A DNA stretch of 64,000 nt from Candidatus Manganitrophaceae bacterium (lineage in GTDB: Bacteria; Nitrospirota; Nitrospiria; SBBL01; JAADHI01): contig DUAG01000047.1 of NCBI GenBank assembly GCA_012960925.1, forward strand, positions 27,054 to 91,053, given 5' to 3'. The translations under genes were made by a program, and so were the position numbers. The notes under the pieces were generated by a model. It worked only from the letters and a program-made list of their open reading frames with translations. It searched no databases and was not told where the DNA came from. Of the stretch, positions 16,729 to 23,100 are shown piece after piece (the stretch's first letter is position 1; each line of letters begins with the position of its first letter).

Positions 16729-17549
16729 TAAGGTCTAAATCGTTTTGCCCGGCCTTTGGGCGAATAGAGGACCGATAAGAAAAAGATCGTCGTGGTCAGT
16801 AGAACGATGGTCGCCCCGGAGGGGAGATCAAACCAGTACGAGAAGACCACCCCGGCCCACGACGAGAGGACTCCGATCATGACAGAGTAGAAAATCATGC
16901 CCTTCATACTTTTTGCCCACTGCTGCGCCGCCGCCGCCGGAATCACCAGAAGGGCAAAGACAAGAATCGACCCCACCGCTTTTAAAGAGATCACCACCGT
17001 TAAAGAGATAAGGTTGAGCAGGAGAAAATAAAGATTCCGAGCCGGGATTCCGCTCGCCTCTGCCATCTCCTGATCAAATGAAATAAAGTGAAACTCCTTA
17101 AAGAATAGAAGGGTGGTCAACAGAATGGCAAAAGTCAGGAACAGGATGACAAGCAGGTCACCTGCGGTGACAGACAAAATGCTCCCAAAGAGATAACCGT
17201 AAATCTCCGGATTATATCCCTCCATCAAACCGATAAAAAGGATCGCCAGTGCCATGGTAAAGGTATAAAAAACACCAATCGGCACATCCGGCTTCATCTT
17301 TCCTTTTTCCTGAAGCTTAGCAATGATCCAGACCGTTGCAAGCCCGAAGATCACCGCCATGAGAAGTGGGGGAGCGCCAATCAGAAAGGCAAGCGTCACA
17401 CCGGCAAAGGCGGCATGCGCCGTCCCCGCTCCGATAAAGGAAAGCCCTTTCAAAACAACGAATACCCCAATGACAGAACAAACCAATCCGATCAGGAAAG
17501 AAGAGAGAAAGGCCCGCTGCATGAACCCGTATGACAACATTTCAATCAT
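16728..17549 (-). CDS. znuB: Zinc/manganese ABC transporter permease (ZnuB-like)
   Basis: 273 residues with about eight membrane helices, typical of the ABC-3 permease family. It opens YGFMQRAFLSSFLIGLVCSV and has the GAGTAHAAFAG segment and the conserved ALLVIPAAAAQQWAKS late loop. It forms the membrane channel for the ZnuA/ZnuC partners encoded upstream. Its stop codon TAG is made by the junction of repeat A1 with its TAAG flank. It is separated from znuC by a 117-base C-type repeat, so it may be translated from its own start and depend on read-through transcription of the repeat. Confidence 0.88.
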   Translation of the reverse strand: MIEMLSYGFMQRAFLSSFLIGLVCSVIGVFVVLKGLSFIGAGTAHAAFAGVTLAFLIGAPPLLMAVIFGLATVWIIAKLQEKGKMKPDVPIGVFYTFTMALAILFIGLMEGYNPEIYGYLFGSILSVTAGDLLVILFLTFAILLTTLLFFKEFHFISFDQEMAEASGIPARNLYFLLLNLISLTVVISLKAVGSILVFALLVIPAAAAQQWAKSMKGMIFYSVMIGVLSSWAGVVFSYWFDLPSGATIVLLTTTIFFLSVLYSPKGRAKRFRP

Positions 17550-17583
17550 AAATTAATGATCCTGCCCTGTAATAACAATACAG

Positions 17584-17700
17584 CTTGTCTGGACATTGCT
17601 TCAGGGTAATGCACAAGACGCGCAGAACCCGGAGCGTATGGTTTATACGTGAGGATTCGAACACCGTAGCAACGTCTCCATGGAGCAATCTCCGGACAAG
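17584..17700 (-). mobile_element. Family C-related element inside the znu operon, copy C4
   Basis: 117 bases between znuC and znuB. Its ends are imperfect inverted repeats (CTTGTCTGGACATTGCT against the complement of AGCAATCTCCGGACAAG, three mismatches). They differ from the ends of C1-C3. Its core, however, read on the minus strand, contains GTTCGAATCCTCACGTA and CTCCATGGAGACGTTGCT, which match the cores of C1-C3. It begins three bases from the znuC stop codon. Confidence 0.7.
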
Positions 17701-17703
17701 CGA

Positions 17704-18495
17704 TCAGGTATGGTGCGTATCGTGAATGATGATATAGGGCCTCTGGTCCCGTTCCGCCATAATAACCTCTTCGCCGTAGACGCGGGAGAGCGTCTCCTTT
17801 GTCAGGATTTCGTGGGGAGGTCCCTTCCCATATAGCCGTGTTTTCAGAAGAACAAGGGTATCCACAAAGGGGCTGATCATATTGATATCATGCGTCACAA
17901 AGACAATCGTCAGATGATAGGACCGATGAAGGTGACAGACCAGATCGATCAACTGATGTTGCGCGGTGGCATCGATTCCGGTCGTCGGTTCGTCTAAAAG
18001 AAGGATCTCCGGTCGTTGCGACAAGGCGCGGGCTATGAGGACACGCTGCTGTTCCCCCCCGGAAAGCGTGCCGAAAGGGAGATCTTTTAGGGTTTCCATC
18101 CCGACGGCTTGCAGTGACTCGGAGATAATCGTTTCGTCGCTTCGGGAAGGCCGTTTAAAAAGGCCGATGGCACCGAAACGTCCCATCATGGCCACCTCCC
18201 ACGCCGTGATCGGGTAGTTTGGATCGGTCATCCCCTTTTGAGGGAGATATCCGATCCGTGCCCGGTGGTGACAACGGAGGGCCTCACAGGCGCAATCAAA
18301 GATCTGCAACTCGCCGCGAACCGGGGTCATCAGGCCAAGGAGGCCTTTCAGAAAGGTGGTCTTTCCTGATCCGTTTGGCCCGATGACGCCGACAAATTCC
18401 CCGGCCTTGATGTCAAGCGTGATGTCTTCCAGAGCGATGCGGTCGGCATAGGAAAATGTGGCATGAGAAAATTGTACGATAGGGGAAGCGGCCAT
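17704..18495 (-). CDS. znuC: Zinc ABC transporter ATP-binding protein (ZnuC-like)
   Basis: 263 residues. Walker A GPNGSGKTT near residue 40, Q-loop in YLPQKG, signature LSGGEQQRVLIARAL, Walker B ILLLDEPTTGID and switch histidine in FVTHD are all intact. The family-specific VSFxY-like opening is ATFSYADRIALEDITL. It energises metal import with the ZnuB permease. It lies 9 bases after znuA and ends next to element C4. The C-terminus finishes in HDTHHT, a small histidine cluster that might sense metal (inference). Confidence 0.9.
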   Translation of the reverse strand: MAASPIVQFSHATFSYADRIALEDITLDIKAGEFVGVIGPNGSGKTTFLKGLLGLMTPVRGELQIFDCACEALRCHHRARIGYLPQKGMTDPNYPITAWEVAMMGRFGAIGLFKRPSRSDETIISESLQAVGMETLKDLPFGTLSGGEQQRVLIARALSQRPEILLLDEPTTGIDATAQHQLIDLVCHLHRSYHLTIVFVTHDINMISPFVDTLVLLKTRLYGKGPPHEILTKETLSRVYGEEVIMAERDQRPYIIIHDTHHT

Positions 18496-18504
18496 TAAGG
18501 TTCC

Positions 18505-19440
18505 TTAAGACCCGCGCAACGCCGCGACAAGGACCTGAGTGTTGTGGCGAAGCAGATCGAAATAGGTCTCTGTTCCAGGGATTGCGCCGGGCAGGGGGGA
18601 GAGGACAACGATGGTTGCCCCAGTTTCATCCGCCAGGATCTTTGGTATCTTTGGGCTGAGTTGCGGCTCTGAAACAATGACCCGGACCTCTTCCTTCCGG
18701 ATCAACGCGATGAGACCGGCGATATGTCTGGCGGAAGGCCGACTGCCAATTTGAGAGAGAATGTCTCCTTTGATGATAAACCCGAATCGGCGCGAAAAAT
18801 AGGGCCATGCGGGATGATGCGTGATGATTGCCTTATCCGGGAGAGCCTTCACTGTTTCCATCAATTCTTTGACCAGTAGATCAAGGTCCCGAACATAACG
18901 TGACTGATTCTGAATGAAATCATCCTCATGTGCCGGATCCACCTTGATCAAGCCTTCGACAATATTCCGAATCATGATCTTCACATTCTCGGGGTCCAGC
19001 CAGATATGGGGGTTCGCGACGGGCTCTCCCGGATGTTCCAGTGCATGAGAGCTGTCATTGAGGAGAGAAACCCCCTGAGAGGTGATCACAACCGGAAGGT
19101 CCACCCGATTAGCATTCTCAATAAGAGGATCAATCCATACCTCCAGGCCAAGACCGATCTTGATGAGGAGACGAGCACGTTGAAGGGCAATCACATCACT
19201 CGGTTTCGGGGTATAGGTATGTTCACTTTCCAGGCCGCTGATCAGAGAGCTTACCTTAACGTGTGCCCCCCCGATCTCTTCGGTAAAACCTTTCAGGACC
19301 GGAAGGGTGGCAACAACCGCGATGGGTTCTGCCGCGTAAAGGGAAGCTGAACAGAAGACGAGAGAGAAGAAAAATCCGCTCCATATCAGGGGGAAAAGAA
19401 GGACCTTCTTCACCCTTTTTATTATCGTTGGGAATCGCAT
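18505..19440 (-). CDS. znuA: Zinc ABC transporter substrate-binding protein (ZnuA-like)
   Basis: 311 residues from the ATG at 19440 (MRFPTIIKR), which gives a normal signal peptide ending at SLYA. An upstream in-frame ATG at 19488 would add 16 residues and seems too early. The cluster A-I/TroA fold is clear: LPVLKGFTEEIGG, ESEHTYTPKPSD (first metal His), NPHIWLDPENV (second His), ITHHPAWPYF (third His) and an acidic ligand in VRVIVSEPQL. No long His-rich loop is present, unlike E. coli ZnuA, so zinc and manganese are both possible. It is first in a znuA-znuC-znuB operon on the minus strand. Confidence 0.87.
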   Translation of the reverse strand: MRFPTIIKRVKKVLLFPLIWSGFFFSLVFCSASLYAAEPIAVVATLPVLKGFTEEIGGAHVKVSSLISGLESEHTYTPKPSDVIALQRARLLIKIGLGLEVWIDPLIENANRVDLPVVITSQGVSLLNDSSHALEHPGEPVANPHIWLDPENVKIMIRNIVEGLIKVDPAHEDDFIQNQSRYVRDLDLLVKELMETVKALPDKAIITHHPAWPYFSRRFGFIIKGDILSQIGSRPSARHIAGLIALIRKEEVRVIVSEPQLSPKIPKILADETGATIVVLSPLPGAIPGTETYFDLLRHNTQVLVAALRGS

Positions 19441-19548
19441 CAGGGATAAAACCATGAAAAGGGGGGGCAAGTCAAACCACCCTATCATTCATATAAATTA
19501 TTTGATAAACTTATTTAAAAAGGTCAATATAATAGGAGATTTTTCAAT

Positions 19549-20091
19549 ATGAATGACCACTGGAATAAACACTTGGTTTTATTTTTGGTCTTGCTGTTTG
19601 GGCTGTCCCCTTTCAGCCTGACCCACGCGCAGGATGATGGCCCGGGGACAAGCGTTCCCTCTCTCGGAAACCGCCATATCTCCTCGATCCGGGCGACTCA
19701 TCCGCCCTACAACAGCAAGCCGCCGACTTCCGGGCCGCATACGCATAATGTTGCCAAATGGGGGGTCTATCGGCAGCAGATTCCAAACGAGCTTCAGGTC
19801 CACAACCTTGAGGATGGCGGGGTCCTGATCCAGTATGATTGCAAAGACTGCAAGGACCTGATCAAACAGATTGAGAAACTGGCATGGAGCTATCTCAAGA
19901 AAAGCAAAAAGGGAGGAGAAAGCAGTCGCTACGGACACCTGCTTGCAGCCCCCTATGCCGGATTGGAAACCCGCATCGCCTTGACGGCCTGGACAAGGAT
20001 CGACAAGCTGGACGATTTTGATGAAGCACGCATTAAACGGTTTATTGAGGCGTATATCGGGGTGGATCACCATCCAAGCGGTGCGAAATAA
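19549..20091 (+). CDS. DUF3105-family secreted protein
   Basis: 180 residues with a signal peptide (LVLFLVLLFGLSPFSLTHA). The mature domain has the DUF3105 hallmarks: YNSKPPTSGPHTHNVAKWGVY, then HNLEDGGVLIQYDCKDC, then LLAAPYAGLETRIALTAW, ending DDFDEARIKRFIEAY. The histidines in SGPHT and in the HNLEDG turn suggest metal binding, as often noted for this fold, but the biochemical role is unknown. AGGAG lies near the ATG. It is divergent from znuA, so the two could share regulation by metal supply. That is inference from position only. Confidence 0.8.
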   Translation: MNDHWNKHLVLFLVLLFGLSPFSLTHAQDDGPGTSVPSLGNRHISSIRATHPPYNSKPPTSGPHTHNVAKWGVYRQQIPNELQVHNLEDGGVLIQYDCKDCKDLIKQIEKLAWSYLKKSKKGGESSRYGHLLAAPYAGLETRIALTAWTRIDKLDDFDEARIKRFIEAYIGVDHHPSGAK

Positions 20092-20160
20092 ATCTGCATC
20101 GACTCTACAGATTTCGGGACGAAACAGACGCAACCCGCAATGAGTAAACAGATACGCTCC

Positions 20161-20326
20161 TAGGAATCTGTCTGAGAAATAGGATCGTCGCGAGGTGAAT
20201 GGAAAATAGAGCCAAGTTTGCGGGTGATTTGAGGCGAATAGCCCCGCTATTTAACGAAAATAACCTGAAAAATGGGCTTATTTACCATCACCGCAGTAGA
20301 TCCTTTATTTCTCAGACAGGCTCCTA
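20161..20326 (+). mobile_element. Family B MITE-like element, copy B2, overlapping the start of lnt
   Basis: Terminal inverted repeats: TAGGAATCTGTCTGAGAAAT at the left and its near-complement ATTTCTCAGACAGGCTCCTA at the right. TA is present at both outer ends. Internal GATTTGAGGCGAATA and TTTAACGAAAAT also occur, inverted, in copy B1 at 29390-29562, which proves common descent. The ATG and first ~43 codons of lnt lie inside the element. Confidence 0.8.
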
Positions 20327-21848
20327 TGGGCTTTCCGCCTTGTCGGGTTGCCTTCTCTGCTTGAGTTTTCCCCGCTGGGAGTTCTCTCTCCTCGCATGGG
20401 TCGCATTGATCCCTCTCTTTTTTGCCATCCTTGACCAGAGCGTTTCCAGGGCTTTTTTTCTGGGATGGATCACCGGGATCATCTTCTTTTCTGGATCTCT
20501 TTCCTGGATCTCGTTCACCCTGAACCAATACGGCGGCATTTCCCATGGAATAAGTCTTCTCCTGACCTTCTTCCTCCTCGCGTATCTCTCGGTCTATTTC
20601 GGCCTCTTTACGGCGCTACTCCGATACGTACCGGACAGGCGTCTCTCTGCCCTCTTCCTGGCTCCTGCCGCCTGGGCAACAACAGAGTTCATCCGGGGAC
20701 AGCTTTTTACCGGATTTCCCTGGGCACTTCTTGGTTATTCACAATATAGATTTCTCCCGGTGATTCAGATCGCCGATTTTGGAAGTGTCTACGCAGTCGG
20801 GTTTGTCCTCGTCCTCGTCAACTTCGCACTCTTCAAGATCCTCCATATAGGATGGAAAGAAAAAAGGATCGCTGTTGCCCAGGTCACTACAGCCTTCGGC
20901 GTCCTTGCCTTTACACTCTTTTACGGTATGTTTCGCCTATCTCAGCCCATGGGAGACGGACCTTCCCTTTCCGTTTCAGTCGTCCAGGGAAACATTGACC
21001 AAGCTCAGAAATGGGATACACCATTCCGGGAGGAAACCTTCCAGACCTACAAACGCCTTTCCTTGATGAACCTTGAGGGAAAAAGCGCAACAAGACCTGA
21101 ATTGGTGATCTGGCCAGAGGCGGCCCTCCCTTTCTTCTTTGAAGACGAGCCAGATTATCGAAGCGCGCTGCTGGACCTCTCCAGAAAAGGGAACTTCCAC
21201 CTCCTCTTCGGAAGCCCGGCGTACAGTACCCTCCCCTCTGGGAGGATCTCTTTGTCGAACAGCGCTTACCTGCTTTCACCGGAAAACCGCCTATTTTCCC
21301 GTTATGACAAGATGCATCTCGTCCCTTTCGGGGAATATGTCCCGCTCTCTTCCCTTCTTTCTTTTGTTAACAAAATGGTCGAGGGACTTGGTGATTTTGT
21401 CCCGGGCCGCGAGGCAAAGCTCATGGCGGTTGGAGAAACCCGGATCGGAACGGTCATCTGCTTCGAGGTTATTTTCCCGGAAATGGTCCGCCAATTTGTT
21501 AAAAAAGGGGCGGTCCTGATGACCACGATCACGAACGATGCGTGGTTCGGAAGATCTGCCGCCCCTTATCAGCACTTTTCGATGGTGGTCTTTCGGGCAA
21601 TTGAAAACCGCGTTCCCTTCGCGCGGGCCGCAAACACCGGCATCTCAGGATTCATCGACGCGACCGGGAAGATTACACAGCAGTCCCCTCTTTTTGTTGA
21701 AACAAGCCTTTCCGAAGAACTTCTCCCCGGAAATCGCAGGACGCTTTATACCCTGTATGGAGATTTTTTTGTGATGGCCTGTGCTATAATCACACTCATT
21801 TTTTGTATTTTTGAACAACGCAAAAGGAGAAAAGCCAATGCTCTATGA
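20199..21848 (+). CDS. lnt: Apolipoprotein N-acyltransferase
   Basis: 549 residues. About seven N-terminal membrane helices are followed by a nitrilase-fold periplasmic domain. Catalytic residues appear as E307 (WPEAALPF), K371 (KMHLVPFGEYVPL) and C421 (ICFEVIFPE), matching E267/K335/C387 of E. coli with a shift of about 35-40 residues. That shift is the N-terminal extension encoded by repeat B2; the conserved part starts at LSALSGCLLCLSFPRW. Lnt adds the third acyl chain to lipoproteins, of which this window encodes several. The only alternative start after the repeat is a TTG at 20340 without a Shine-Dalgarno. It overlaps prfB by 11 bases. Confidence 0.92.
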   Translation: MENRAKFAGDLRRIAPLFNENNLKNGLIYHHRSRSFISQTGSYGLSALSGCLLCLSFPRWEFSLLAWVALIPLFFAILDQSVSRAFFLGWITGIIFFSGSLSWISFTLNQYGGISHGISLLLTFFLLAYLSVYFGLFTALLRYVPDRRLSALFLAPAAWATTEFIRGQLFTGFPWALLGYSQYRFLPVIQIADFGSVYAVGFVLVLVNFALFKILHIGWKEKRIAVAQVTTAFGVLAFTLFYGMFRLSQPMGDGPSLSVSVVQGNIDQAQKWDTPFREETFQTYKRLSLMNLEGKSATRPELVIWPEAALPFFFEDEPDYRSALLDLSRKGNFHLLFGSPAYSTLPSGRISLSNSAYLLSPENRLFSRYDKMHLVPFGEYVPLSSLLSFVNKMVEGLGDFVPGREAKLMAVGETRIGTVICFEVIFPEMVRQFVKKGAVLMTTITNDAWFGRSAAPYQHFSMVVFRAIENRVPFARAANTGISGFIDATGKITQQSPLFVETSLSEELLPGNRRTLYTLYGDFFVMACAIITLIFCIFEQRKRRKANAL

Positions 21849-22933
21849 ACTCCAGCAACAACTTGACGCCCTTCGATCTGAACTAGACCAACTCAGGGGG
21901 CATCTTTGACCTGGCCTCAATAGAGAATCAGATTAAGGAACTGGACGCAGCGGCTTCCGAGCCTGATTTTTGGAGTGATCCGGAGTCGGCACAAAAAAAG
22001 ATCGCCCTCAAGGCAAGACTTGAAAAGGTCTCAAAGCAGTGGCACCAGATTGACGATAGTTGGGAAGAAACAGCCCTCCTGATTGAACTGAGCAAAGAGG
22101 AGAATGATGCCTCCGTTGAAAAAGAGATTGAAACAGCGATCGATGACCTTCGCCGGAAGACGGACCGGCTCACAATAGAAACCCTCTTCAAGGGTCCCAA
22201 GGATCTCAATAATGCCATCGTCACGATTCATCCGGGCGCGGGGGGGACCGAGTCGCAGGATTGGGCTCAGATGCTGATGCGGATGTATCTTCGCTGGAGC
22301 GAGAGAAAAGGGTACAGTGTAGAGACCTTCGATCTCCAGCCCGGGGATGAAGCGGGGATAAAGAGTGTAACCTTTGCCGCAAAGGGGTCCTACGCCTATG
22401 GCTATTTCAAGGCGGAGGCAGGCGTCCATCGTCTTGTCCGCATCTCTCCCTTTGATGCCAACAAACGGCGGCATACCTCGTTTGCCTCCGTTTTTGTCTC
22501 TCCTGAAATTGAGGATGATCCGGATGTCGTCATCGATGAAAAAGACCTTCGCATCGATATCTACCGTGCAAGCGGGGCCGGGGGACAGCATGTCAACAAA
22601 ACTTCTTCTGCGGTTCGCATTACACATCTTCCGAGCAAAATCGTAACACAATGCCAGAATGAGCGGTCTCAACTTCAAAACAAGGCGGTTGCCATGACGG
22701 TTTTGAAATCGCGCCTCTATGAGCTACAACAGGAAAAGAAGCAGGAGGACATGGCAAAAATAACAGGAGAGAAAAAAGAAATCGGATGGGGAAACCAAAT
22801 TCGATCCTATGTCTTCCAGCCCTACCAGATGGTCAAAGACCATCGAACCGGAATCGAAAAAGGAAACGTGACGTCCGTCATGGACGGTGACATCGACATC
22901 TTCGTAGAAGGCTACCTGAAAAGGCCAAAGTAG
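21838..22933 (+). CDS. prfB: Peptide chain release factor 2 (programmed +1 frameshift)
   Basis: The gene begins at ATG 21838 with AAAGGAGA upstream. After 23 codons the frame meets TGA at 21907; reading slips +1 at CTT-TGA-C and continues to 22933, giving about 364 residues, the normal RF2 length. The second frame contains the SPF tripeptide (ISPFDANKRR) that reads UGA/UAA and the catalytic GGQ (ASGAGGQHVNKTSS). RF2 releases peptides at UAA and UGA; the internal UGA makes its synthesis self-limiting. It overlaps the end of lnt, so both are in one operon. A single-frame reading would miss the first third of the protein. Confidence 0.96.
21895..21910 (+). promoter_or_regulatory. prfB programmed frameshift site
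   Basis: AGGGGG (21895-21900) is the internal Shine-Dalgarno-like element, CAT the spacer, and CTT TGA C (21904-21910) the slippery stop. This is the conserved RF2 autoregulation signal. Confidence 0.95.
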
Positions 22934-22979
22934 AAAGATCGGGCAAGATGTCTCAATGTCTTAGATTGGAACTTAAGGG

Positions 22980-23099
22980 ACACCGTCAAGTCTTCTGAAA
23001 GACAAGGCCAGAGGCCTTTTTGGGGATCGAGACGTACTTTTGTACGTTGAGGAGACAAAGAGGCCGATAACGCAGTATTTCAGGAGAATCGGCGGTTTA
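22980..23099 (+). repeat. Family D structured repeat, copy D2
   Basis: 120 bases between prfB and the sensor kinase. The left end CACCGTCAAGTCTTCTGAAA and the right end TTTCAGGAGAATCGGCGGTT are imperfect inverted repeats. It keeps GACAAGGCCAGAGGCC and GGCCGATAACGCAGTA of D1. The central hairpin is ACGTAC-TTTT-GTACGT (23032-23047): its sequence differs from CTCACC/GGTGAG in D1 and D3, but the pairing is kept. The flanking hairpins of D1/D3 are decayed here. The kinase stop codon lies two bases beyond the right end. Confidence 0.8.
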
Positions 23100-23100
23100 T

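Noticed and set aside
17640..17670. GGATTCGAACACC resembles a tRNA T-loop
   Set aside because: It is part of the family C core, found again at 26085 and 53740, and no cloverleaf can be drawn around it.
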